Shown here: one piece after another, positions 14,724-22,160 of the stretch
How positions within the stretch are numbered: the stretch's first letter is position 1
How the letters are laid out: each line of letters opens with the position of its first letter
Assembly (NCBI GenBank): GCA_009827225.1
Contig: WUAI01000035.1
Coordinates: 1 to 32,141, forward strand
Direction of reading: 5' to 3'
Source: Flavobacteriaceae bacterium
Lineage (GTDB): Bacteria; Bacteroidota; Bacteroidia; Flavobacteriales; Flavobacteriaceae
DNA length: 32,141 nucleotides
The notes under the pieces: generated by a model
Seen by the model: the letters and a program-made list of their open reading frames with translations, nothing else
Databases searched by the model: none
What the model was told of the DNA's origin: nothing
Made by a program: the position numbers and the translations under genes

Positions 14724-16682
14724 TTAGGACTCCAGCTTCTTTTTAAGTCTTTTGAGGGTTTTCTTGTTAATACTCACTTCATACTTATCTCGTAAGGTCT
14801 TCATCCATTCGTTCTCCAAATGGTTCTGATAGTCGCTCAGTACACGGCCTTTCACATCCTCCAGTTCTTTGGGACCAGCCGGCATTACTTCCAGCACCCT
14901 TACGATCATGGCGGAATTATTCACGGAATAGGTATTCGAGATTCCGGTTTTAAACTCAAACCCGGCAGGAAGTTCTTTGTCTCCGTCTTCAAAGGTACCT
15001 TCAGTGAGAATTACATTTACCTTACCTCCGGAATTCAATTCCTTTTTTATTTCTTCGGAAGTCTTCCCTTCTTTCCACAAGCGGGTTACTTCTTTCAACA
15101 TGCTTTCATCAGAAGTCGCAAAGCTTTCAATCTTGGCGCGTTCCTTCCATTGATAATCTCCTCTTCGTGCATTGAAGAACGATTCCATCCCAAGGGTGTC
15201 ATTCTTGGCTTTCGTCCAAACGTTGTCGGACATTACCTCAAAGATCAGCAGTCCGTCACGATACTCATTGATAATAGTTGCGTATTCTTCGTTTTGCTTT
15301 TCGAGATTAGCTCGAAAATATTCTTTGAGCGATTTGGTTTCAAACTCATCGAACAACAATTTTAATATCGAAATTTTTTGCTGGTGTGGTCGTATACTTT
15401 TGTGTCTCTTTTCAGCATACTTAGCAAAGTCATCGAAGGTATATCCTTTTTCTTCTACGGTAAACAGTACCCTATCCGAAACTCCTTCGGCAGGAGTATA
15501 TTCCCATTTGCGTTCTAGTATATCTTCACTAACATTCGCCAATAAAAATTCTTCATTTCCTTCGGCCAAACGGAAGTTTTGTATTTCCTTGAGTTGCTTG
15601 TTCACTGTGCTGGTGATCACCTTTGCACGATCTCCACCTCGAACCCGACGTTCCAGTTCCACATAACTATCTTCATAACTCTTCATTTCGTGAAGTTCAT
15701 TCAGTTTTATGATATGCCATCCAAATCGGGTTTGAATGGGCTCAGAGATATCACCAGATTTTTTCAAAGCATAGGCTGCGTTTTCAAAAGGAGGTGCTTT
15801 CAGGTCTCCCTTACTAAATTTCCTCATTTTTCCGCCATTTCGACCTGTTGCTTTATCATCCGAATATTGTCTCGCCAAATCTTCATAGCTCTCTCCCTGC
15901 TGAATGAGTGCATAGATCTCGTCGATTCTGCCTTTTGCGATCTCGCTAAGACTATCATTTTGCGAGGATACCATAATATGGGATACTGAAATCGGCGGAT
16001 CCTTCTTTCTGCGGTCATGTAATTTTATTATGTGATACCCGAATTGTGTTCTAACGATATCTGAAATTTCCCCTACCTCCATATTGTAAGCCACATTTTC
16101 AAAGGGGTACACCATGGTAAAAGCAGTGAAATATCCCAATCTTCCTTTTTTCTGATCGGCACCGGGTTCTTCGGAGGTCGTCCTGGCTAACTCCGTAAAA
16201 TCTTCGCCGCTTAGAGCACGCTCATGGATGGCCTTCATCTTGTTATAGGCGATCAAAGTATCTTGCGCCACAGCATCATGGTTCACCAAGATAAGAATAT
16301 GAGACACGTCTATTTCTTCCAGGCTACGGTCGTAAGCCTCCCTGATGATTTTATCACTGATCTGGTTCTCGTAAATATAATTTCTGGACAGTTGTTCTTC
16401 ATATTTTGAAAAATCCTTGAGATAGCTGTCCTTTTCATCTAGATTTTGTACATAGGCCTCGGCCACTTTCAGCTTGTAATCCACAAATAGGTCCAGATAT
16501 CCTGAAACCGATTTCTGATTTTCTTCCTGCACCAGGTCCAAATTCTTCTTATACACTCTTGAAAACTCATCGGCATAAATAGGCTTGCCATCAAGAGTGA
16601 GCAGCACATCTTTCTTCTGCTGTGCATCAAGTCCGTGAAGGGTAATCGTAGATGCGATTAATAAGAATAAAAATTTCTTCAT
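14724..16682 (-). CDS. Periplasmic peptidylprolyl isomerase with two PpiC domains
   Basis: 652 residues from ATG 16682 (MKKFLFLLIAS..., signal peptide to about residue 20). An upstream in-frame start at 16742 is excluded because the predicted promoter occupies that DNA. A chaperone-like N-terminal part (20-120) is followed by two PpiC domains: about 124-222 (VSHILILVN, GRLGYFTAFTMVYPFENVAYNM, GYHIIKLHD) and about 230-329 (VSHIMVSS, GGKMRKFSKG, FENAAYAL, GWHIIKLNE). A long C-terminal helical region (about 340-652) goes beyond a standard SurA. It is the first gene of the parvulin operon. The likely role is folding or quality control of outer-membrane or secreted proteins. Motifs are strong; clients unknown. 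Confidence 0.94.
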   Translation of the reverse strand: MKKFLFLLIASTITLHGLDAQQKKDVLLTLDGKPIYADEFSRVYKKNLDLVQEENQKSVSGYLDLFVDYKLKVAEAYVQNLDEKDSYLKDFSKYEEQLSRNYIYENQISDKIIREAYDRSLEEIDVSHILILVNHDAVAQDTLIAYNKMKAIHERALSGEDFTELARTTSEEPGADQKKGRLGYFTAFTMVYPFENVAYNMEVGEISDIVRTQFGYHIIKLHDRRKKDPPISVSHIMVSSQNDSLSEIAKGRIDEIYALIQQGESYEDLARQYSDDKATGRNGGKMRKFSKGDLKAPPFENAAYALKKSGDISEPIQTRFGWHIIKLNELHEMKSYEDSYVELERRVRGGDRAKVITSTVNKQLKEIQNFRLAEGNEEFLLANVSEDILERKWEYTPAEGVSDRVLFTVEEKGYTFDDFAKYAEKRHKSIRPHQQKISILKLLFDEFETKSLKEYFRANLEKQNEEYATIINEYRDGLLIFEVMSDNVWTKAKNDTLGMESFFNARRGDYQWKERAKIESFATSDESMLKEVTRLWKEGKTSEEIKKELNSGGKVNVILTEGTFEDGDKELPAGFEFKTGISNTYSVNNSAMIVRVLEVMPAGPKELEDVKGRVLSDYQNHLENEWMKTLRDKYEVSINKKTLKRLKKKLES

Positions 16683-16712
16683 GATAACTTTATTTTTTTG
16701 TTGAAAGTCCCG

Positions 16713-16742
16713 CAAAAATATAAAAAAGCTCGCGATGAGCAA
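16713..16742 (-). promoter_or_regulatory. Promoter of the three-parvulin operon
   Basis: On the minus strand: TTG (16742-16740), 19 bp, then TATTTTTG (16720-16713), an exact match to the Bacteroidota consensus with ideal spacing. It lies 31 bp before ATG 16682 and therefore fixes that start. Confidence 0.7.
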
Positions 16743-16831
16743 GGCTCTTAACAGAACGTTATAAACACAAAAATGGTGCCTTTTAACTAATCAAAAATGC
16801 GTACATTGTTTAAAATTTAAACTTTTCCGTG

Positions 16832-17287
16832 ATGAAATACACCTGTGAAATTAGTATTGATTTGCCCCGTGAAGAAGTTATTAGAAAATTGGATAACCCT
16901 GAAAACATGAAACACTGGCAAAAAGGGTTGAAGAATTATGAAATTCTCGAAGGAAATCCGGGCGAAGTTGGTACCCGGATGGAACTGGAATATCAGATGG
17001 GAAAGCGACATCTGAAAATGGTTGAAACCATTGTAAAAAATGATTTCCCGTATGAATTCCATGCAAATTACGACGCCAAAGGGGTACATAATATCCAGCG
17101 AAATTTCTTTCATGAAGTGGATATGAACACTACCAAATGGGTAAGCGAAAGCGAATTTCAATTTGCAAGTTGGGGAATGAAGGTCATGGGATGGTTGATG
17201 CCGGGAGCTTTCAAGAAACAGTCCTACAATTATCTGAACGATTTCAAAAACTTTGCCGAGAAAGGAACTTCGGTGGCCGAGTCCTAA
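16832..17287 (+). CDS. SRPBCC / START-like ligand-binding protein
   Basis: 151 residues from ATG 16832; a GTG directly before it is the alternative. The pattern is that of the SRPBCC (Bet v1-like, polyketide cyclase) fold: an opening strand YTCEISIDLPREEVIRKLDNPENMKHWQ, a central GTRMELEY and LKMVETIVKNDFPYEFHANY, and a long C-terminal helix (LMPGAFKKQSYNYLNDFKNFAEKG). Such proteins bind small hydrophobic molecules in an internal cavity; the ligand here is unknown. There is no signal peptide, so it is cytoplasmic. It lies 4 bp before the next small gene, and both are divergent from the parvulin operon. Confidence 0.85.
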   Translation: MKYTCEISIDLPREEVIRKLDNPENMKHWQKGLKNYEILEGNPGEVGTRMELEYQMGKRHLKMVETIVKNDFPYEFHANYDAKGVHNIQRNFFHEVDMNTTKWVSESEFQFASWGMKVMGWLMPGAFKKQSYNYLNDFKNFAEKGTSVAES

Positions 17288-17291
17288 TGAT

Positions 17292-17528
17292 ATGACACGA
17301 GCTAAACTCATATGGGACTTTCGTGGACCTAATGCACGGAAGACCGCTGAGCATCACATCATCCACCTAAGGGAATTCGCAACAATCGAACAATTGAACA
17401 ATCCTATCGTAGATATGGAGGTTGTTACCGAAAACAATGTTTTGGCATTTATGGTGGTTGATATGGAATTGGTGAACGATCTGCGAAACCGATTGAAACC
17501 TAACCGCGGACAGAAAATCTCTGTTTAA
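17292..17528 (+). CDS. Small conserved protein of unknown function (78 residues)
   Basis: ATG 17292 gives MTRAKLIWDFRGPNARKTAEHH..., 78 residues; an upstream in-frame ATG at 17253 would overlap the preceding gene and is not needed. The sequence has an opening beta strand, an Ala/Lys/His helix (KTAEHHIIHLREF), a VVTENNVLAFMVVDM beta pair and a basic end (LKPNRGQKI). From memory this type of small protein recurs in Bacteroidota, always without a known role. There is no membrane segment or signal. It is 4 bp downstream of the SRPBCC gene, so the two probably form an operon. Confidence 0.75.
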   Translation: MTRAKLIWDFRGPNARKTAEHHIIHLREFATIEQLNNPIVDMEVVTENNVLAFMVVDMELVNDLRNRLKPNRGQKISV

Positions 17529-17586
17529 GCCTGAATTCTTCTTCAGAAAAAAATCTTTTCCCCAACGTTAACAACATTATAAAAGG

Positions 17587-17617
17587 TTTCATTTTAACCG
17601 AAATTATAGTAATATTG
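17587..17617 (+). promoter_or_regulatory. Candidate promoter of the OmpH/Skp gene
   Basis: TTT (17587-17589), 20 bp, then TAATATTG (17610-17617), one mismatch from TAnnTTTG, 24 bp before the start codon. Confidence 0.4.
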
Positions 17618-17641
17618 CGGCAAATTAAACACCTAAGACTT

Positions 17642-18151
17642 ATGAAGTTATTGAAGATTGCATTTTTATTCATCTGCATTACTTCCTTCGCCCAGGAAAC
17701 CAAAGTGGGAACTGTAGATGTGGAATATATTCTTTCTCAAATGCCGGAACTAGCAGATGTACAGAAAGCTATTGAAGAATACGGAAAAGGCCTTGATGCC
17801 GAGCTCGGTAAGAAATTTGAAGCCTATAACGCCCTGGTTAAAGACTACCAGGATAATGAGGTTAGCTTAACCATCGCACAAAAAAAGGTGCGTCAGGACT
17901 CGATTCTTTCTTCGGAAAATGATATCACCAAATATCAGGAGAATGGGAGCAAACTCATTGCTCTTAAAAGAGATGAATTATTGAATCCGCTTTATAATAA
18001 AATTGGAGTTTCTCTTGAAAAGATTGCAGAAGCCCAAGGTTATACGCAGGTCCTACGTCGTGACAACACCCTTGTTTATATAGACAATCGCTTCGATCTT
18101 ACGATGGCTATCCTCAATGACATGGGAATTGAAGTGAAGCAAGAGGAATAA
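17642..18151 (+). CDS. OmpH/Skp-family periplasmic chaperone
   Basis: 169 residues from ATG 17642, with a signal peptide MKLLKIAFLFICITSFAQ. The mature part begins KVGTVDVEYILSQMPE, the typical OmpH strand, followed by a long charged coiled-coil hairpin (about 45-125: IEEYGKGLDAELGKKFEAYNALVKDYQD...). It closes with the returning strand GYTQVLRRDNTLVYIDNRFDLT. Skp trimers clasp unfolded outer-membrane proteins in the periplasm. In many Bacteroidota ompH follows bamA; here it stands alone between the small-protein pair and guaB, but close to the parvulin operon, another set of outer-membrane-protein chaperones. Confidence 0.9.
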   Translation: MKLLKIAFLFICITSFAQETKVGTVDVEYILSQMPELADVQKAIEEYGKGLDAELGKKFEAYNALVKDYQDNEVSLTIAQKKVRQDSILSSENDITKYQENGSKLIALKRDELLNPLYNKIGVSLEKIAEAQGYTQVLRRDNTLVYIDNRFDLTMAILNDMGIEVKQEE

Positions 18152-18173
18152 ATAATTCCTCCTGAAAGAAAAT

Positions 18174-18212
18174 GAAGCGTCCACTATTCTATCTCGAATA
18201 GTTGGGCGCTTC
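18174..18212. terminator. Possible shared stem-loop at the convergent ends of ompH-like and guaB
   Basis: Long imperfect hairpin: GAAGCG (18174-18179) pairs with CGCTTC (18207-18212), and the inner ACTATTC pairs with GAATAGT. It contains the guaB stop codon and last codons. The flanks are only moderately T-rich, so terminator function is plausible but not certain. Confidence 0.4.
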
Positions 18213-19661
18213 TTTGGTTATGGCCACATCGTGCGGGTGACTTTCATTGATTCCGGAGGCTGTAATTTTCACAAAACGTCCGGTTTCCTTCAAAGTCTCA
18301 ATGTCCTTTGCCCCGCAGTAACCCATTCCGGCACGCAGTCCGCCGATAAATTGGGTCATACTTTCCACCAATTCGCCTTTGTAAGGTACACGCCCCACAA
18401 TTCCTTCTGGCACCAGTTTCTTTATATCGTCTTCCACATCCTGAAAATAACGGTCTTTAGAACCTTGCTTCATAGCTTCTACAGAGCCCATTCCCCGGTA
18501 TGACTTAAACTTTCTACCTTCATAAATGATGGTTTCTCCCGGCGATTCTTTCGTACCGGCCAGCAAGGATCCCAGCATGACGCTATCTGCACCAGCCGCA
18601 ATCGCTTTCGGGATATCTCCCGTATATCGAATTCCTCCGTCGGCAATTACCGGTACGCCGCTTCCTTTAATGGCTGCCGCCACTTCAAGAACTGCGGAAA
18701 ATTGTGGATATCCCACACCCGCTACCACCCGTGTGGTACAAATAGACCCCGGACCAATACCTACTTTAACCGCATCGGCTCCTGCTTCTACCAGGTATTT
18801 GGCAGCTTCGGCTGTGGCAATGTTACCAACCACCACTTGTAACTCCGGAAACTTTTCCTTCACCTGTTGTAAGACGGTAACCACTCCTTTGGTATGCCCG
18901 TGTGCTGTATCTATAATCACGGCATCTACCTGGGCGTTCACAAGAGCTTCAGCTCTATCTATGGCATCTGCGGTAACTCCCAAAGCGGCAGCTACTCGCA
19001 ATCTACCATACTCGTCCTTGTTGGCCGTGGGTTTGAGAGTGAGTTTCGTAATATCTCTGAAAGTGATCAATCCGAGTAAAGTTCCATCAGATTCAACAAC
19101 CGGTAACTTTTCAATTTTGTTTTCCTGGAGAATGATCTCAGCATCTTTTAAAGAAGTCCCCTTGCCTACTGTTACGAGATTTTCAGAAGTCATTACTTCC
19201 GAAAGGGGACGACTGTAGTTCTTTTCAAAACGAAGATCCCTGTTGGTCACGATCCCGATAAGTTTTCCATCACCATTAGTTATAGGAATACCTCCTATTT
19301 TGTATTCACGCATGGTGTTTTGAGCGTCGCCTACCGTCGCCTCTTTTTTCAATGTAACCGGATCCTGGATCATCCCACTTTCTGCACGTTTTACACGTCT
19401 TACCTGTGCGGCTTGATCCTCAATGGTCATATTCTTATGTAACACACCGATCCCTCCTTCTCTTGCGATCGCAATGGCCATGGCACTTTCGGTTACGGTA
19501 TCCATCGCAGCAGAAACTATAGGAACATTCAATGTGATTTTTCGGGTAAACTTCGTAGCAATCTTTACCTCCCGGGGTAAAACTTCAGAAAAGGCGGGCA
19601 CTAAAAGTACGTCGTCATAAGTTAGGGCTTCACCAAGAATTTTTTGATTGTGTGCAGTCAT
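18189..19661 (-). CDS. guaB: Inosine-5'-monophosphate dehydrogenase
   Basis: 490 residues, full length. The TIM barrel is interrupted by two CBS domains (about 95-205: [18 protein letters not shown]... and [15 protein letters not shown]...). The IMP-binding loop is [13 protein letters not shown] with catalytic Cys308. Upstream barrel motifs include [10 protein letters not shown] (49-58) and IDTAHGH (250-256); after the loop come [22 protein letters not shown] and YRGMGS. It oxidises IMP to XMP with NAD, the first committed step to GMP, in the cytoplasm. CBS pairs allow allosteric control by purine nucleotides. It is a single gene with its own -7 element; the upstream neighbour's stop lies next to that promoter. 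Confidence 0.98.
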   Translation of the reverse strand: MTAHNQKILGEALTYDDVLLVPAFSEVLPREVKIATKFTRKITLNVPIVSAAMDTVTESAMAIAIAREGGIGVLHKNMTIEDQAAQVRRVKRAESGMIQDPVTLKKEATVGDAQNTMREYKIGGIPITNGDGKLIGIVTNRDLRFEKNYSRPLSEVMTSENLVTVGKGTSLKDAEIILQENKIEKLPVVESDGTLLGLITFRDITKLTLKPTANKDEYGRLRVAAALGVTADAIDRAEALVNAQVDAVIIDTAHGHTKGVVTVLQQVKEKFPELQVVVGNIATAEAAKYLVEAGADAVKVGIGPGSICTTRVVAGVGYPQFSAVLEVAAAIKGSGVPVIADGGIRYTGDIPKAIAAGADSVMLGSLLAGTKESPGETIIYEGRKFKSYRGMGSVEAMKQGSKDRYFQDVEDDIKKLVPEGIVGRVPYKGELVESMTQFIGGLRAGMGYCGAKDIETLKETGRFVKITASGINESHPHDVAITKEAPNYSR

Positions 19662-19714
19662 CGCAATTAAATTTATTTCCGAAGAACCGGAAGAGGTTAC
19701 TATTTAATTGCGTG

Positions 19715-19722
19715 CAAATATA
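19715..19722 (-). promoter_or_regulatory. -7 promoter element of guaB
   Basis: TATATTTG on the minus strand, an exact TAnnTTTG match, 53 bp before the guaB start and 3 bp beyond the stop codon of the preceding gene. No TTG is seen at -33. The leader holds a small hairpin (TTCCG/CGGAA stem near 19677-19692). Confidence 0.55.
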
Positions 19723-19725
19723 CGA

Positions 19726-20226
19726 TTAATTGTTGATTATTGGTTTCTTGTACACGTGAATTAAAACTAATATCGCGGCGGTTATAAATACGAGTGTCAT
19801 TATTACTCCAGAAACCATGACAACCCATTTCATCCAGAGGACCCCTTTCCATAGTAAATAAATACCTCCAAAAGTGAAAATTATTGAAAAGAAGGGCTCA
19901 ATCATGAGAAATGACTTAAGTTTTTTTGGTAAGGAGGTTATGGATACCAACCCACCTAAAAGAAAAAAGATAAAGGAAATCGATAAGATATGCGTATGAA
20001 GAATAGTTAGCATTTCACGCTCTCCTTTTTTGAACTTCATTACCTTAACTTCCTCAATATGCTCATTACCGAGATAATTTTGTTCAATTCCTACCGGGTC
20101 ATCTGAATCGGTTTGACGAACGAACTGCAGACCTGTGATATACCCAACACTTAAAACGATGACAAAAGCAACGATAAAATGTTTTGCGTATGAAGGTAAA
20201 TAATGTATACGTCCGTGGAGTTGCAT
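19726..20226 (-). CDS. Four-helix membrane protein with HxH motif, partner of FMN-binding protein
   Basis: 166 residues. Helices are at about 17-37, 73-98, 106-126 and 133-158. Between helices 1 and 2 an extracytoplasmic loop carries VGIEQNYLGNE. Helix 2 opens with LHTHILS (His77, His79), a candidate haem or metal ligand pair. I recognise a recurring pattern (GxxExYxGN then HxH) of small membrane proteins found beside redox genes, but have no experimental function for it. The gene begins at the base following the stop of the FMN-binding protein gene, so they are translationally linked. A reasonable inference is that it passes electrons through the inner membrane to the flavin protein. Haem binding is unproven. 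Confidence 0.7.
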   Translation of the reverse strand: MQLHGRIHYLPSYAKHFIVAFVIVLSVGYITGLQFVRQTDSDDPVGIEQNYLGNEHIEEVKVMKFKKGEREMLTILHTHILSISFIFFLLGGLVSITSLPKKLKSFLMIEPFFSIIFTFGGIYLLWKGVLWMKWVVMVSGVIMTLVFITAAILVLIHVYKKPIINN

Positions 20227-20757
20227 TTAAAGTACGTTTTGCTCCCTGAGTACTTTCAAACTTCTAAGAAGTTCATTCATCGCTTTGGTCATAGATTGCA
20301 CAGATATTGTAGCACCACTTATTGGAATGATCTCTTGATTATATCTTAATTCTTCAGTGGAAGTGGTAGCACCATTAAATTGTTTGAGCCAACGTTTGCT
20401 GCCAATTTCACCACCGTATTCTTCACGATAGATAAGTACTTTGCTTTTAATAATAATCAAGTCCTGATCGAACAGCACCAAATAATCAAAAGTCGCAGTT
20501 TTGCTGGGTGCATTTCCTATATAACCATATCCGAGAAATTGCTCGTTTGAGAAAATTCGGAAGAAATTCTTCGTATTAAATTCAGCGTCGGTTTCCGAAT
20601 TGGTCGCTTCAGAAATGCTGATTAATTGTTTATTATATTCTGAAATATTAAAGTGTTTCAGAATAACTTTATCAGCTTTTTTTTCAATTTTTTCCGGAAT
20701 TAAAAATGCAGATAAAACTGTGAAACAAAAGCCTAATAAAATAAATTTCTTGAACAT
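20227..20757 (-). CDS. Exported FMN-binding domain protein (RnfG/NqrC-like flavinylation motif)
   Basis: 176 residues with an N-terminal hydrophobic signal or anchor (4-20). The C-terminal half matches an FMN-binding domain: YLVLFDQDLIIIKSKVLIYREEYGGEIGSKRWLKQF, then IPISGATISVQSM. SGAT (147-150) is the site at which ApbE-type transferases attach FMN covalently to the threonine (Thr150). Thus a periplasmic flavoprotein moving electrons is likely. No apbE is in the window. It sits between a porin gene (89 bp upstream) and the four-helix membrane protein (0 bp downstream). The predicted promoter is unusually close to the start codon. Motif assignment is good; the redox partner is inferred. Confidence 0.83.
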   Translation of the reverse strand: MFKKFILLGFCFTVLSAFLIPEKIEKKADKVILKHFNISEYNKQLISISEATNSETDAEFNTKNFFRIFSNEQFLGYGYIGNAPSKTATFDYLVLFDQDLIIIKSKVLIYREEYGGEIGSKRWLKQFNGATTSTEELRYNQEIIPISGATISVQSMTKAMNELLRSLKVLREQNVL

Positions 20758-20761
20758 GGTA

Positions 20762-20795
20762 CAAAAGTATTAAAAAGTCGTATTCCACCTTTCAA
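20762..20795 (-). promoter_or_regulatory. Promoter of the FMN-binding protein gene, very close to the start codon
   Basis: On the minus strand: TTG (20795-20793), 23 bp, then TACTTTTG (20769-20762), an exact -7 match. The -7 box ends only 4 bp before ATG 20757, so transcription would start at or next to the start codon. Confidence 0.5.
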
Positions 20796-20822
20796 AAAAA
20801 GGCGAAATCGCGACACAATTCA

Positions 20823-20836
20823 TGTTTATTTAAACA
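20823..20836. promoter_or_regulatory. Palindrome upstream of the FMN-binding gene, related to the porin operator
   Basis: TGTTTATTTAAACA is a perfect palindrome except for its central TT. It shares GTTTATTTA with the larger palindrome before the porin gene and lies about 28 bp upstream of the -33 element. Confidence 0.35.
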
Positions 20837-20846
20837 ATTACCAACA

Positions 20847-22025
20847 TTAAAACCATACGCCCAATCCAAAGTTCAATCTATTGTCAACATCGCCGTTTTC
20901 TGCATTGTTATCTCTGAACTGATAATCCCCTTTTACCACAACTCCGGGTGCAATATGATAGGTCAAACCAGTGGTAATATCCGTTCGATTGTAAGCGTCA
21001 TTTCTCATCAAAGTTCCTGCGGTGCTTGCATGGGTATCATAATTTTCGTAGCGTACGAATGCAAATAATTTTTGCTTGTTTGTAATAGGTAATAAATTAT
21101 ATCCTACCTCTCCATAATAACCCATCAAAGCGCTTCCTAAATCCCTTCCGGTTAGGTTGTTGTAGGCTTCTGTATCACTCAATGACGCATATATAAACTG
21201 CCCCCTGGCCGTAAATTTTCGAAATGCATATCTCGCATCAAGGCCGCCCATTGCAATTCCGATATTAGCGCCGTCAAATTCTTCCACATCATCTTCGGCC
21301 TGGGTGCTACCGAAATAACCGGAAAGTCCTAAACGGAGTCCTGGGATGCCATAATATTCTACTTTGGTAGAGAAGGTAGGACTGTCTACGGTAGAACGAA
21401 TTGCTTTTTGTCTTCCACTGCGTAAACCATTACTTCCTTTTAATAGTCCCGATACGCCTCCTTCACCATCGGCTTCAGTAGAACTAAATCCATTGAAAAC
21501 ATAAGCCTGATAGGTTAATGAAGCATCGGGAAAACGGCCAGTTACCCCCACACCAATCTCACGCCATGTTGTTGGAACAATAACGTTGTCTACTGCAGGA
21601 CGCTCCGTTCCATTAAATGTCGTGGGTTCATGATACTCATTAATAATTCCCATCGGAACCAACATCAGTCCTCCACGCAAGCTTATATTATCACCAACCG
21701 CATAGTTGACAAACGCTTGTTCGACAAATACTTCTTCAACATGTTCCACTTCGATCTCTGTAACAAACTGCGTCTTTTCATTGAATTTGTATCCAAACAA
21801 CAAGACCAGTCTTTGGATATCCAATTCGCCATTGTCGGCCTCGGGTTGGTTGTAGGTAATTTCACCATAAGCCCCTACGGTAACTGACTTACCATAGTTA
21901 CCTGAAAGAATTCGCTGCGCGGCGTTAAGTTGTTTTTGGGGATCAAATTGAATAGAGTCCTGAACGGTTTGAGATAAGGTAGTTCCAACAACAAAAAGTG
22001 CGAAACAGAATGCGGCGATCTTCAT
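20847..22025 (-). CDS. Outer-membrane porin, OprO/OprP-like
   Basis: 392 residues with an N-terminal signal peptide (MKIAAFCFALFVVGTTLSQ). The mature part is rich in alternating strands: VTVGAYGEITYNQ, IQRLVLLFGYKFNEKTQFVTEIEVEHV, VEQAFVNYAVGDNISLRGGLMLVPMGIINEYHEPTTFNG, and it ends in NFGLGVWF with an aromatic C-terminal residue as expected for a barrel inserted by Bam. The IQRLVLLFGYKF and FVNYAV...RGGLMLVPMG blocks are typical of phosphate-selective-porin-like (OprO/OprP) proteins of Bacteroidota. The substrate is unknown. It heads a group with the FMN-binding and four-helix proteins (89 bp gap with a second promoter). A strong promoter and an adjoining palindrome suggest regulation. Confidence 0.87.
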   Translation of the reverse strand: MKIAAFCFALFVVGTTLSQTVQDSIQFDPQKQLNAAQRILSGNYGKSVTVGAYGEITYNQPEADNGELDIQRLVLLFGYKFNEKTQFVTEIEVEHVEEVFVEQAFVNYAVGDNISLRGGLMLVPMGIINEYHEPTTFNGTERPAVDNVIVPTTWREIGVGVTGRFPDASLTYQAYVFNGFSSTEADGEGGVSGLLKGSNGLRSGRQKAIRSTVDSPTFSTKVEYYGIPGLRLGLSGYFGSTQAEDDVEEFDGANIGIAMGGLDARYAFRKFTARGQFIYASLSDTEAYNNLTGRDLGSALMGYYGEVGYNLLPITNKQKLFAFVRYENYDTHASTAGTLMRNDAYNRTDITTGLTYHIAPGVVVKGDYQFRDNNAENGDVDNRLNFGLGVWF

Positions 22026-22069
22026 TAATTTTATTTAGACTGATTATAAATAGATGATTGTTTCAGCCG

Positions 22070-22100
22070 CAAAAATAAGTCGCGAAACCTGATCGTACAA
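22070..22100 (-). promoter_or_regulatory. Promoter of the porin gene
   Basis: On the minus strand: TTG (22100-22098), 20 bp, then TATTTTTG (22077-22070): both elements exact. It lies 44 bp before the start codon. Confidence 0.7.
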
Positions 22101-22127
22101 GTTTATTTAGATTAAATTTAAATAAAC
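22101..22127. promoter_or_regulatory. Perfect palindrome abutting the porin -33 element (putative operator)
   Basis: GTTTATTTA (22101-22109), 9-bp spacer, TAAATAAAC (22119-22127): 9-bp arms exactly complementary. It begins one base upstream of the -33 TTG, a position where an activator touching RNA polymerase would bind. Confidence 0.5.
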
Positions 22128-22160
22128 AAGATGTTAAATTTTTAGTGTATTGATATTGCG

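Noticed and set aside
16683-16742. Longer N-terminus for the first parvulin
   Set aside because: This DNA holds the consensus promoter and the extension would hide the MKKFLFLL signal peptide.
17529-17560. Terminator after the 78-residue protein gene
   Set aside because: Only a five-pair stem (CTGAA/TTCAG) followed by A rather than T on the coding strand.
18526-19218. 230-codon open frame on the plus strand within guaB
   Set aside because: Antisense shadow of a highly conserved enzyme; low-complexity Ser/Thr/Ala translation and no promoter.
20780-20815. Terminator between porin and FMN-binding gene (short GCG/CGC stem followed by a T-run on the minus strand)
   Set aside because: The stem is only three or four base pairs; too weak to call, and the T-run also forms the predicted -33 element.
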